Shown here: positions 27,396 through 35,135 of the stretch, piece by piece
Layout of the letters: each line of letters starts with the position of its first letter
How positions within the stretch are numbered: the stretch's first letter is position 1
From: Bacillus sp. FJAT-28004
GTDB lineage: Bacteria; Bacillota; Bacilli; Paenibacillales; Paenibacillaceae
Length of the DNA stretch: 64,000 nt
Direction of reading: 5' to 3'
Assembly: GCF_001280845.1 (NCBI RefSeq)
Contig: NZ_LGHP01000002.1
Coordinates: 921,543-985,542 of the forward strand
The notes under the pieces: model-generated
What the model was told of the DNA's origin: nothing
Seen by the model: only the letters and a program-made list of their open reading frames with translations
The model's database searches: none
Position numbers and translations under genes: made by a program

Positions 27396-28790
27396 ATGAG
27401 AACTGTCTATTTGGATTGTATTTCAGGCATCGCAGGGGATATGACACTTTCCGCACTCGTGGACCTGGGCGCAGACGAGGAGTATATTGTCAGCCATTTA
27501 TCGAAACTTCCGATCGATCCTTTCACGATGGAATTCGTAAAGGTGGACCGAAGAGGCATAACCGCGAAATGGTTGAAGCTAAGCTTCGATCACAGTGAGC
27601 ATAACGGCGGACACGATCATCACCATCATTCGCATGATCACGCACATGCTCACACACATGACCATCATCATGAGCATTCGCATGATCATTCACACGATCA
27701 CCATCATGAGCATTCGCATGCACACGCACATGATCACCATCATGAGCATTCACATGATCACGCACATGACCATCATCATGAGCATTCGCACGATCATTCA
27801 CACGACCATCACCATCATGAGCATTCACATGAGCACAGAAAAGCATCTGACATCATAAGAATGATCGAGATTTCAACGCTGCCGGATCGAGTGAAAGAGA
27901 GAAGTCTGTCCATCTTTCGCTTAATCGCTGAAGCGGAAGGCAAGATCCATGGCATGGACCCAGCCGATGTTCACTTTCACGAAGTGGGAGCGATGGACTC
28001 CATTTTGGACGTTATTGGCGTTTGCCTTGCACTGGAGAGCTTGGATGCTGGCAAAATTATTGTCTCTCCTGTACCAACGGGAACGGGCAGGCTGCGTATG
28101 GCCCACGGCTTATATCCGATCCCTGCTCCCGCTACGGCAGAGCTGCTGCGAGGCGTACCATTATCTGAGTTCACGGCTAAAGGGGAATTGACAACGCCGA
28201 CAGGTGCTGGGATCGTCAAAGCGCTGGCCTCAGGTTTTGGTCCATTGCCCGCAGGAACGATTGACCGAATCGGATATGGCGCAGGTACAAAAAATTTCGA
28301 CCATCCGAACGTTGTCAGAGCTGTTTTATATCAACAGGAGCAAGAGAAAAATTTCAACGAGACGATTGTCGTACTCGAAGCGCAGGTAGATGATTCAACG
28401 GGGGAGACACTTGGTTTTGCCATGGAAAGGCTGTTCGAAGCCGGAGCTCTCGATGTTTACCATACTCCTGTCTATATGAAAAAAAATCGTCCAGGCGTCC
28501 TTGTCACTGTTCTATGCCATCCGGCAAACAGCTCGCGGTGCGAGGAGACGATGCTTGCAGAAACATCGACTTTCGGCGTACGCAGGAGCGAATGGCAGCG
28601 TAGGGCGCTTGCTCGCCAGTGGATTCAGGTGGAAACTCCTTTCGGATCGGTGAGAGTGAAGCAGGCTCTAGATGGAGAAAAAATCATTCGCCAATCGCCG
28701 GAATATGAGGATGCGGCCCAAGCCGCTAGAACGTACGGCATTCCTCTCGAAACCGTCTACAGCGAAGTCTATAAACTGCTCAGAGAATAG
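27396..28790 (+). CDS. larC: LarC, nickel insertion protein with long His-rich insert
   Basis: It inserts nickel into the pincer cofactor in a CTP-dependent step. The 464-residue chain is one uninterrupted frame, unlike L. plantarum, where larC is split into larC1/larC2 and joined by frameshifting. N-terminal 'YLDCISGIAGDMTLSAL', middle 'DVHFHEVGAMDSILDVIG' and 'TPTGAGIVKAL', and C-terminal 'EAQVDDSTGETLGFAMERL' and 'KKNRPGVLVTVL' are typical. Residues about 66-147 form a His-rich insert (47 His by count), likely a nickel store or sink. GGAGGG precedes the ATG. Standard LarC is near 400 residues, and the insert explains the excess. Confidence 0.93.
   Translation: MRTVYLDCISGIAGDMTLSALVDLGADEEYIVSHLSKLPIDPFTMEFVKVDRRGITAKWLKLSFDHSEHNGGHDHHHHSHDHAHAHTHDHHHEHSHDHSHDHHHEHSHAHAHDHHHEHSHDHAHDHHHEHSHDHSHDHHHHEHSHEHRKASDIIRMIEISTLPDRVKERSLSIFRLIAEAEGKIHGMDPADVHFHEVGAMDSILDVIGVCLALESLDAGKIIVSPVPTGTGRLRMAHGLYPIPAPATAELLRGVPLSEFTAKGELTTPTGAGIVKALASGFGPLPAGTIDRIGYGAGTKNFDHPNVVRAVLYQQEQEKNFNETIVVLEAQVDDSTGETLGFAMERLFEAGALDVYHTPVYMKKNRPGVLVTVLCHPANSSRCEETMLAETSTFGVRRSEWQRRALARQWIQVETPFGSVRVKQALDGEKIIRQSPEYEDAAQAARTYGIPLETVYSEVYKLLRE
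27591..27836 (+). repeat. In-frame repeats coding the His-rich nickel-binding insert of LarC
   Basis: Imperfect tandem units of about 36 bases encode the DHHHEHSHDHSH-type 12-residue motif some four times, flanked by shorter DH/SH/AH repeats. Alternating CAT/CAC with GAT/GAC codons gives the periodicity. It could vary in copy number by slippage. Confidence 0.85.
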
Positions 28791-28804
28791 GAGTAGGGAA
28801 ACTA

Positions 28805-29464
28805 GTGGAGTTAATAGGTTTGTTAGCATTGTCTATATTGCTGGGTCTGCGCCATGGCATAGATTTGGACCATGTGGCAGCTTTAGCTGATATAACGGGA
28901 GGCAGCTCGGGCTCGAAAAAAGAGAGGATGAAGCTGTCTCTGTGGTACGCGGGCGGGCATGAAGCGGTCGTTTTCGTTCTTGGCTGCAGTATACTTGTAT
29001 TTGCTTGGAGTGTACCGATTTGGGCCGATCAATGGATGGGCAAGGCAGTAGGCATAACCTTGATCTTTATGGCCATCCTTATTTTGATTGGAAGAAGAAA
29101 TGGGAACGGTGCCTATTGGAGCCGCGGCATCGCTATATTTCAGAAGCTTAGGCGGAGAAACGGCGAGCCGTTTACTTTTACGCGTCGGAATGTATTTACA
29201 GTCGGAGTCATCCATGGTATCGGTGCGGAAACGCCGACACAGCTTCTTTTGTTCACCACGGTCGCCGGAGTAGCCGCAACGAACCACGGTATGCTTGCGG
29301 TAGCCGCGTTTAGCATTGGATTACTACTCTCTCACGCAATCATAGCGATTGTCAGCATTTGGTTTCATGATCTTGCCAAAAAAGTTCGTCCGCTGCTTCC
29401 AGTTACGATGTATGCCGCTTGTTTATTCAGTTTTGTTCTTGGAGTAAGCTATTTGCTGGAGTAA
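28805..29464 (+). CDS. Nickel permease, NiCoT-like (short form)
   Basis: This 219-residue membrane protein has about six hydrophobic segments. 'GLRHGIDLDH' gives the H-x4-D-H signature (H17, D22, H23) of NiCoT nickel/cobalt permeases, and 'GGHEAVVF' and 'IGAETPTQLLLF' look like the second and third family motifs. NiCoT members are usually 330-370 residues with eight helices, so this is a short relative. The start is GTG, 14 bases after the larC stop. Its place directly after larC indicates nickel supply for the pincer cofactor. Confidence 0.78.
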   Translation: MELIGLLALSILLGLRHGIDLDHVAALADITGGSSGSKKERMKLSLWYAGGHEAVVFVLGCSILVFAWSVPIWADQWMGKAVGITLIFMAILILIGRRNGNGAYWSRGIAIFQKLRRRNGEPFTFTRRNVFTVGVIHGIGAETPTQLLLFTTVAGVAATNHGMLAVAAFSIGLLLSHAIIAIVSIWFHDLAKKVRPLLPVTMYAACLFSFVLGVSYLLE

Positions 29465-29477
29465 TTGCGGTCTTTTT

Positions 29478-29491
29478 TAACAACGTTGTTA
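29478..29491. promoter_or_regulatory. LacI-type operator 2, upstream of gnd
   Basis: TAACAACGTTGTTA is identical to the 14-bp palindrome at 22295. It lies 13 bases after the nickel permease stop and 79 bases before gnd, suggesting a second regulated promoter or a roadblock site. Confidence 0.8.
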
Positions 29492-29496
29492 TTGAT

Positions 29497-29513
29497 AGGA
29501 TGCCTGGCATCCT
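29497..29513. other. Perfect hairpin between operator 2 and gnd
   Basis: AGGATGCC-T-GGCATCCT is a perfect 8-bp inverted repeat with one central base, followed by TTCTC and no T run. It may be a weak terminator of the upstream operon segment or an RNA stability element. Confidence 0.4.
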
Positions 29514-29570
29514 TCTCTATATAAGCAATAAAGAGATTGAAGCATATTTGAATAAAGGGAGAGAAAGTAT

Positions 29571-30980
29571 GTGAATAGAAAACAGATTGGTGTCATTGGC
29601 CTTGCTGTCATGGGGAAAAATTTAGCATTAAATTTGGAGAGCCGTGGATTTGAGGTTGCCGTCTTTAATCGATCTTATGAAAAAACAAAAGAGTTACTTG
29701 CAGAAGCTGACGGCCGAAAGCTATACGGATATGAATCTTTAGGGGACTTTGTCGCTTCGCTTGCGCTGCCAAGGAAAATTCTGTTGATGGTTAAAGCCGG
29801 GAATGCGACTGACGATACGATTAAACAGCTCCTTCCATTCCTGGGTAAAGAAGATATTATTATTGACGGCGGCAATTCGTACTTTGTTGATACACAGCGG
29901 AGAACGAAGGAGCTGGAGGCGCTAGGCATTCGTTTTATCGGTTCAGGCGTATCCGGCGGGGAGCAGGGCGCGTTGGAGGGACCCGCGATTATGCCGGGCG
30001 GAACCAAGGAGGCTTATGCACATGTTGAGCCATATTTGACCGCTATTTCTGCCAAAGTCGAGGGCGTGCCTTGCTGTACGTATATCGGGCCGGACGGAGC
30101 GGGTCATTATGTCAAGATGGTACACAATGGTATCGAATATGGAGACATGCAGCTGATTTGCGAATCTTATCATCTGCTAAAAGAAGTCATCGGTGCGGAG
30201 CCGGAGGAACTCCATCAAATTTTCAAGAAATGGAACGAAGGGGAACTGAACAGCTACCTGATTGAGATCACGCAGGATATATTCACCAAGATCGATCCGG
30301 AAACGGGTAAAAGAGTGGTTGATATTATCAAGGATTCTGCCGGGCAGAAGGGCACAGGAAAATGGACCTCGCAAAATGCCCTTGATCTCGGCGTTCCATT
30401 GCCTGTCATCACGGAATCTGTTTTCATGCGTTATTTATCATCTCTGGGAGAAGAGCGTAAGAGAGCCTCGGCGATGTTTGACAAGCCTGTTGTATCGAAA
30501 TATAGCGGAAACCGGGATGATTTCATTGAGCTGGTGCGGAAAGCGCTGTATGCAAGCAAAATATGCTCCTATGCACAAGGTTTTGCTCAAATGAAAATGG
30601 CTTCCGATACTTATCAATGGGACCTGAATTGCGGTAGCATTGCCATGATATTCCGTGGAGGTTGTATTATCCGTGCGCAATTCCTTCAAAACATCAAGGA
30701 TGCCTTTGATAACGATGCGAATCTTCCTAATCTGCTCGTAGACAGCTATTTTAAAAATATTGTGAATGATTATCAGCAAGCATGGCGGGAAGTGGTTGCA
30801 GCTGCAGCGCTGAATGGCATCCCTGTACCGGCATTCGCTTCGGCATTATCTTACTTTGACGCGTACCGTACTGAGCATCTCCCGGCAAATCTGCTTCAAG
30901 CTCAGCGCGATTATTTCGGAGCACATACGTTTGAGCGTATTGATAAAGACGGCAGTTATCACTATCAATGGAATAACTAA
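29571..30980 (+). CDS. gnd: 6-phosphogluconate dehydrogenase, decarboxylating
   Basis: It oxidises and decarboxylates 6-phosphogluconate to ribulose 5-phosphate and CO2, giving NAD(P)H. The 469 residues match the standard length: 'GLAVMGKNLALN' (cofactor loop), 'GSGVSGGEQGALEGPAIMPG', and 'GHYVKMVHNGIEYGDMQ' with the catalytic Lys and the HNG motif. 'NRSYEKT' in the cofactor site is the pattern of NADP-preferring enzymes. The start is GTG with AAAGGGAG 8 bases upstream. Sitting in a gluconate operon with its own operator, it is probably a pathway-specific copy. It is followed 17 bases later by the UxaC-like gene. Confidence 0.93.
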   Translation: MNRKQIGVIGLAVMGKNLALNLESRGFEVAVFNRSYEKTKELLAEADGRKLYGYESLGDFVASLALPRKILLMVKAGNATDDTIKQLLPFLGKEDIIIDGGNSYFVDTQRRTKELEALGIRFIGSGVSGGEQGALEGPAIMPGGTKEAYAHVEPYLTAISAKVEGVPCCTYIGPDGAGHYVKMVHNGIEYGDMQLICESYHLLKEVIGAEPEELHQIFKKWNEGELNSYLIEITQDIFTKIDPETGKRVVDIIKDSAGQKGTGKWTSQNALDLGVPLPVITESVFMRYLSSLGEERKRASAMFDKPVVSKYSGNRDDFIELVRKALYASKICSYAQGFAQMKMASDTYQWDLNCGSIAMIFRGGCIIRAQFLQNIKDAFDNDANLPNLLVDSYFKNIVNDYQQAWREVVAAAALNGIPVPAFASALSYFDAYRTEHLPANLLQAQRDYFGAHTFERIDKDGSYHYQWNN

Positions 30981-30997
30981 GAAAAGGGGAAATGAAA

Positions 30998-32260
30998 ATG
31001 AGTACACAAATGGATATGAGTTTGGTTGATCTTCGGCAGACGGTTGAGCGCTTGGCACTTAGCACGCCAGTCACCGATATGCATACGCATTTATATGCGC
31101 CTGAATTCGGAAGTTTGCTTTTATGGGGCATTGATGAATTACTAACCTATCATTATTTGATTTCGGAGAGTTTCAGGTGGTCGGAGGAAGAGTACGACCA
31201 CTTCTGGTCTATGACTAAGCGGGAGCAAGCGGATTGGATATGGAAATTGCTTTTCCTTGACCATTCGCCGGTAAGCGAGGCAGCTACAGGATTTATAACG
31301 ATTCTCAAACGGCTTGGACTGGACGTATCCTCTCGTAACCTTGACGATTACCGCCTAGCGCTTGAAAAACGTACGGTGCATGAACAGGTCGATACGGTCA
31401 TGCAAATCGCGGGAATCGAGAAAATCGTGATGACTAACGACCCGTTCGATCCCGTAGAACGTCCTGTCTGGCAATCAGGGAAAGGTAAAACGGATCCACG
31501 GTTTTATGCAGCGCTTCGCGTGGATGCACTGCTCAATGATTGGCCTCATGCTGTGAGCGAGCTTCAAGGTCTAGGTTATGATGTACAGGCGGAGTGGACG
31601 GAACGGACGAAAGAGGAGACCCGCCGTTTTCTATCCGAATGGATCACTCGCATGGATGCGCTCTACCTTGCCGTGTCCATGCCGGGCGATTTCACATATC
31701 CAGCCGATGATCATCGGAGCAAAATGATTGATGAGGTTATGATTCCGGTATGCCAAGAGCAAGACATTCCGTTTGCGCTGATGATTGGCGTTCGGAGAAA
31801 AGTAAATCCTTCGCTCGGATTGGCAGGAGATATGAGTATGCAGTCCGACGTGTCGGCCGTGGAAGCGTTGTGCCGCCGATACCCGGAGCAGAAGTTTCTT
31901 ATTACGATGCTGGCAAGAGAAAACCAGCATGAGCTGACGGTGCTTGCCCGCAAGTTCCGTAATCTGATGATTTTCGGCTGCTGGTGGTTTCTTCACATCG
32001 AGTCGATGGTCGAAGAAATGACGCGGTTCCGCTTAGAGCTTCTTGGGACATCGATGATTCCGCAGCACTCTGACTGCCGCGTCTTCGAGCAGCTGATCTA
32101 TAAATGGGAGCATTCCAGAAGAATTATCGGGAACGTGCTGGCGGACAAATACGAGAAGCTGCATCACAGCGGCTGGACCGTTACGGAAGAAGAAATACAG
32201 AGAGATTTAGATGATATGTTGAACCGGAATTTTTGGCGCTTTCTTGGCAAGGAGCAATAA
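30998..32260 (+). CDS. UxaC-family (glucuronate isomerase-like) protein
   Basis: This divergent 420-residue amidohydrolase-fold protein has 'VTDMHTHLYAP' (H-x-H metal site) near residue 26, 'IVMTNDPFDP' and a C-terminal block 'GCWWFLHIESM...DCRVFEQLIYKWEHSRRI' that parallels the 'GSGWWF...DSRSF...RHEYFRRIL' block of uronate isomerase UxaC. UxaC converts D-glucuronate to D-fructuronate, exactly the step needed before the SDR of this operon. It is not close to E. coli UxaC and could act on another sugar acid. AAGGGG lies 8 bases before ATG 30998, better placed than ATG 30992. Confidence 0.75.
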   Translation: MSTQMDMSLVDLRQTVERLALSTPVTDMHTHLYAPEFGSLLLWGIDELLTYHYLISESFRWSEEEYDHFWSMTKREQADWIWKLLFLDHSPVSEAATGFITILKRLGLDVSSRNLDDYRLALEKRTVHEQVDTVMQIAGIEKIVMTNDPFDPVERPVWQSGKGKTDPRFYAALRVDALLNDWPHAVSELQGLGYDVQAEWTERTKEETRRFLSEWITRMDALYLAVSMPGDFTYPADDHRSKMIDEVMIPVCQEQDIPFALMIGVRRKVNPSLGLAGDMSMQSDVSAVEALCRRYPEQKFLITMLARENQHELTVLARKFRNLMIFGCWWFLHIESMVEEMTRFRLELLGTSMIPQHSDCRVFEQLIYKWEHSRRIIGNVLADKYEKLHHSGWTVTEEEIQRDLDDMLNRNFWRFLGKEQ

Positions 32261-32288
32261 CTGTAAAAGGTTGGATTGATATTCGAAC

Positions 32289-32315
32289 GGGCGCAGCCGA
32301 TGGCTGCGCCTTCTA
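32289..32315 (+). terminator. Terminator after the UxaC-like gene
   Basis: GGCGCAGCC pairs perfectly with GGCTGCGCC around a 3-base loop. The following tract is only moderately T-rich (TTCTATAT). Confidence 0.6.
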
Positions 32316-32371
32316 TATGTATAGCTGTTCAGAGTTGAACAGAATCATAACCGACCAAAAAGACGTTTATT

Positions 32372-32451
32372 GCGCAAATTTTTTTCAAAATAGAAAAAAT
32401 ATTGCCCTGTGTTTGAACTTCGTGCTCCCTATAATCAAATCATAGACGAAC
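32372..32451 (+). promoter_or_regulatory. Promoter block, copy 1, before binding-protein gene 1
   Basis: These 80 bases align without gaps to 34090-34169 (66 of 80 identical by hand). They contain TTGCCCTGT and CTCCCTATAAT, with the -10 box TATAAT at 32430. No good -35 box sits at 17 bases, so an activator, perhaps the YesN-type regulator encoded downstream, is probably needed. Confidence 0.6.
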
Positions 32452-32478
32452 CGCAATCAGACAGCTGCCCATTTTGTT

Positions 32479-32492
32479 TGAAAGCGCTTTAA
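32479..32492 (+). promoter_or_regulatory. cre-like site
   Basis: TGAAAGCGCTTTAA has one mismatch to TGWAANCGNTNWCA. It lies downstream of the -10 box at 32430, where CcpA would block elongation. Confidence 0.5.
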
Positions 32493-32510
32493 AGGTTTTG
32501 TGTCTATAAT

Positions 32511-32588
32511 CCTACCTCTGTTGATCATCTTCATCATGGCCAAAAACAAGTGAATGCCAGCAAGGTCATGGGAAGTGTCAAAAAATAG
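32511..32588 (+). pseudogene. Decayed 3' tail of a MalG-type permease gene
   Basis: The segment resembles 35888-35966, the end of the second permease gene: both start CCTACC, share TGATCATCTTCATC, then CAAAAACA, and near the end GTCAAA..ATAGA. The frame here reads LLIIFIMAKNK then stop, against LLIIFIFGQKHVIEG in the intact gene. It is therefore a leftover of a duplicated operon whose permease genes were deleted. Confidence 0.7.
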
Positions 32589-32614
32589 ATCAATTCAATT
32601 AAGGGGGAAGTTGA

Positions 32615-33964
32615 ATGATTAAGAAATGGATGAAGGGCTCTGCAATTGTTTTCACGACTGCGGCAATGCTTCTGACAGGCTGTTCCTCATCAACTGGAAC
32701 AAAAGACACAAACGCCGTAAGCAATGAGGGGAGCAAAACGGACCCCGTCACGATTAAGGTTCGTACGTGGTACAACCTTGAAAACGAGAAATTCGATGTA
32801 GTGAAGAGGGAATTCGAGAAACAGTATCCAAACATCAAAGTTGATTTCATATCCGCGGGGGATAACAATTCTAACGAACACGTGAAAAAAGTGGATTTGG
32901 CCGCAGCTTCAGACGAGGACATGGACGTCATCATGTTCTCCTCACCCGCTCATTATGTACAGCGGATCGAAGTTGGGATGTTAGAGCCGCTTGATGATTA
33001 TTTGAACAAAGAGGAGATCGAATTTGACGACGAATATGCCGTCAATACGCAAGTGAATGACAAGTATTATGGTCTGCCAGGAAAATCAGTGAATTTCTTC
33101 GTAGCTATCAACGAAGACCATTTGAAGGAAGCTGGGCTGCCGCTTCCGACGGATTGGACTTGGGACGAATATCTGGAATATGCCAAGAAAATGACCAAAC
33201 AGGATGGCGAGAAAAAACACTATGGCACCTACTTCCATACCTGGACTAATCCGTTTGCGATGCTCGGATTAGTTAGCAATACAGAAAACGGCTACTTGGT
33301 CACAGATGATAACAAATCTGCGAACATTATGAATCCGGCTATGCGTAAGTCGCTGGAAATTCGCTTGCAAGCAGAGAAGGATAAATCGGCGACGCCTTAC
33401 GCCGAGGTGCTTAGCCAAAAGATGAACTATCGTCCGCAATATTTCACGCAAGCTGCAAGTATGATAGCGACAGGCACGTTCTTTATTCCCGAAGTAGGTG
33501 GAACGGAAAAAGTGCCTGCTACGTTCAAAACGGTTTTCGCACCGTATCCGAAAGTAAATAAAGAAGACCCTATGAATGCAACGATCTCATCTGATTATGT
33601 CACCATGTACAGCAAGTCGAAGCATAAAGAGGAAGCCTATACGTTCATCCGCTGGTTTACCACGGAAGGGCTTATGGTTCAGGGGCGAAATATTCCATCC
33701 TGGAAAAAGGCTAATATGGAAGAAGTGCTGGATAAGATCATTGCTGCGACAGCTAACCCTGAAATGATTGACAAGGAATCCGTGTTGAACTTTTTGAAAA
33801 ATAGCGTGATGATCCCAGCGAAAAACCCGCCAGCTTATTCGGCGGAAGTTGAAAAAGTGATGCAAGAAGAGTTTGATCGCATGATGCTTCAAGGACAGGA
33901 TATCGATAAGACAATGAATGCAGCACAAGAAAGAATTCAAAAGGTGATTGATTCCAACCAATAA
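32615..33964 (+). CDS. Sugar ABC transporter substrate-binding lipoprotein 1
   Basis: This extracellular solute-binding protein (family 1, 449 aa) has a lipobox 'MLLTGCSSS' with Cys23. 'TIKVRTWYNLENEKFDVVKREFEKQYP' and 'GRNIPSWKKANMEEVL' are typical family segments. About four fifths of the residues are identical to the second binding protein at 35992, so the two are recent paralogues. AAGGGGGAAG precedes the ATG. It is cut off from the permease genes by a terminator and its own promoter. The ligand is unknown; the neighbourhood suggests uronate-containing glycans. Confidence 0.87.
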   Translation: MIKKWMKGSAIVFTTAAMLLTGCSSSTGTKDTNAVSNEGSKTDPVTIKVRTWYNLENEKFDVVKREFEKQYPNIKVDFISAGDNNSNEHVKKVDLAAASDEDMDVIMFSSPAHYVQRIEVGMLEPLDDYLNKEEIEFDDEYAVNTQVNDKYYGLPGKSVNFFVAINEDHLKEAGLPLPTDWTWDEYLEYAKKMTKQDGEKKHYGTYFHTWTNPFAMLGLVSNTENGYLVTDDNKSANIMNPAMRKSLEIRLQAEKDKSATPYAEVLSQKMNYRPQYFTQAASMIATGTFFIPEVGGTEKVPATFKTVFAPYPKVNKEDPMNATISSDYVTMYSKSKHKEEAYTFIRWFTTEGLMVQGRNIPSWKKANMEEVLDKIIAATANPEMIDKESVLNFLKNSVMIPAKNPPAYSAEVEKVMQEEFDRMMLQGQDIDKTMNAAQERIQKVIDSNQ

Positions 33965-34005
33965 CCGATTGATTTCATCTAGTCGAATATAGAAGATGCC
34001 AGGGG

Positions 34006-34057
34006 CGAAAAGGTGATTCTTACCGCGTGATGCAGGGAATGGCCTTTTCGTTCTTTT
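34006..34057 (+). terminator. Terminator after binding-protein gene 1
   Basis: CGAAAAGG pairs with CCTTTTCG around a 29-base loop, followed by TTCTTTT. Confidence 0.6.
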
Positions 34058-34089
34058 AGAAATGACTTATCGACAAGCTGTCGAATTTT

Positions 34090-34169
34090 GCGCAAATTAT
34101 TTCTCAAAGAGAAAAATTATTGCCCTGTATTCGAATGTAGTCCTCCCTATAATGAAACCATAGACGAAC
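34090..34169 (+). promoter_or_regulatory. Promoter block, copy 2, before the permease genes
   Basis: This is the second copy of the 80-base block at 32372, with TATAAT at 34148. A transcript starting near 34160 excludes the ATG at 34088 as start of the permease gene. Confidence 0.65.
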
Positions 34170-34186
34170 AACATGAGGTGATCAAA

Positions 34187-35125
34187 TTGGAACAAGTGCT
34201 GCATGAAACCGGAACCGCGAGAAACAAGGTTCCACTAAAAAAACGAAAGAAATTTTTGCAGGACACGTTAGCCGGGTATTTGTTTATCGCGCCAATGCTA
34301 ATTACGGCCACTGTGCTCACGATCATTCCGATTATACTATCCGGGATAATCAGTTTTACCGATTGGAACTTTATTGCGGGCTTAAGCAATATCAAATTTA
34401 TTGGATTAGATAACTATACAAAAATGGCTTCGGATGAAAATTTTATCCGGTCATTAACCAACAATTTTGTTTTGATTCTAGTGATACCCGTCTCCTTATT
34501 CATCTCATTAGCTCTGGCGGTGCTCATCAATAAAGCAACTTACTTTAAAAGTGTTTTTAAAGTCATTTATTTCATGCCTTTTATATCTAGCTTTGTTGCC
34601 GTAGCCGTTCTGTGGCGGGTTTTATTCCATCCAAGCAGCGGACCCATAAACGGATTCCTGATGTCGCTTGGAATTGATCATCCGCCGGCTTGGCTGGCAG
34701 ATCCGAACTTTGCTCTTATATCCGTCATGATTATTATGGTGTGGGCGGGGATAGGTTTTGAAATGATTATCTTCATGGCCGGACTGCAAAACATTCCGGT
34801 AGACCTGTATGAAGCAGCTGACATCGATGGGGCTACGAAAATTCGGCAATTTTTCACAGTTACGATACCTCTTTTATCGCCAACGACATTCTTCCTGCTC
34901 ATTACCGGCATTGTCGGTTCCTTTAAAGTGTTTGATCTGATTATGATCTTAACGAATGGCGGGCCTGCGGGATCGACGTCCGTTATCGTGTTCTACTTAT
35001 ATGAAGTCGCTTTCATTCAATTGAAATCCGGCTATGCGTCGGCGATTGGCATCGCACTTCTTCTCTTAATTCTGGCAATCACCGTCGTGCAATGGATCGG
35101 CCAGAAGAAATGGGTAAATTACTAG
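34187..35125 (+). CDS. Sugar ABC transporter permease (MalF type)
   Basis: This integral membrane subunit has six predicted helices. The loop 'YEAADIDGATKIRQFFTVTIP' is the EAA motif that docks to the ATPase. The frame stays open to an ATG at 34088, but that part overlaps the promoter block and has no family likeness. TTG 34187, 6 bases after GAGGTG, gives a 312-residue protein of normal length and is my choice. No ATPase gene is present, as usual for such importers, which share a MsmX-type ATPase encoded elsewhere. The next gene starts 10 bases later. Confidence 0.88.
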   Translation: MEQVLHETGTARNKVPLKKRKKFLQDTLAGYLFIAPMLITATVLTIIPIILSGIISFTDWNFIAGLSNIKFIGLDNYTKMASDENFIRSLTNNFVLILVIPVSLFISLALAVLINKATYFKSVFKVIYFMPFISSFVAVAVLWRVLFHPSSGPINGFLMSLGIDHPPAWLADPNFALISVMIIMVWAGIGFEMIIFMAGLQNIPVDLYEAADIDGATKIRQFFTVTIPLLSPTTFFLLITGIVGSFKVFDLIMILTNGGPAGSTSVIVFYLYEVAFIQLKSGYASAIGIALLLLILAITVVQWIGQKKWVNY

Positions 35126-35135
35126 GGGGATTCCT

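Larger units (their letters stand above)
32261..32614 (+). other. Gene-free stretch holding terminator, duplicated promoter, cre and a permease-gene scar
   Basis: This 354-base interval has no intact gene. From left to right it holds a terminator hairpin (32289), an 80-base promoter block also found at 34090, a cre-like site (32479), and a decayed tail of a permease gene (32511) just before the first binding-protein gene. Confidence 0.7.

Noticed and set aside
27523..27858. Alternative frames through the LarC His-rich repeat, and the thought of a CRISPR array
   Set aside because: The repeats are in frame, contiguous, have no unique spacers, and code a known type of metal-binding insert. The other frames are shadows of biased codons.
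27396..28790. Programmed frameshift in larC as in L. plantarum
   Set aside because: The frame is continuous from start to stop with both N- and C-terminal LarC motifs.
28883..29287. Minus-strand frame of 134 codons inside the nickel permease gene
   Set aside because: The plus-strand frame has NiCoT motifs, membrane helices and operon context; the minus frame has none.
22335..32260. Search for mannonate dehydratase, KDG kinase and KDPG aldolase genes in or near the operon
   Set aside because: None was seen in this window. Their absence here supports the bypass idea but does not exclude copies elsewhere in the genome.
34088..34186. N-terminal extension of the MalF-type permease
   Set aside because: It overlaps a conserved promoter block and has no ribosome site; TTG 34187 is better.
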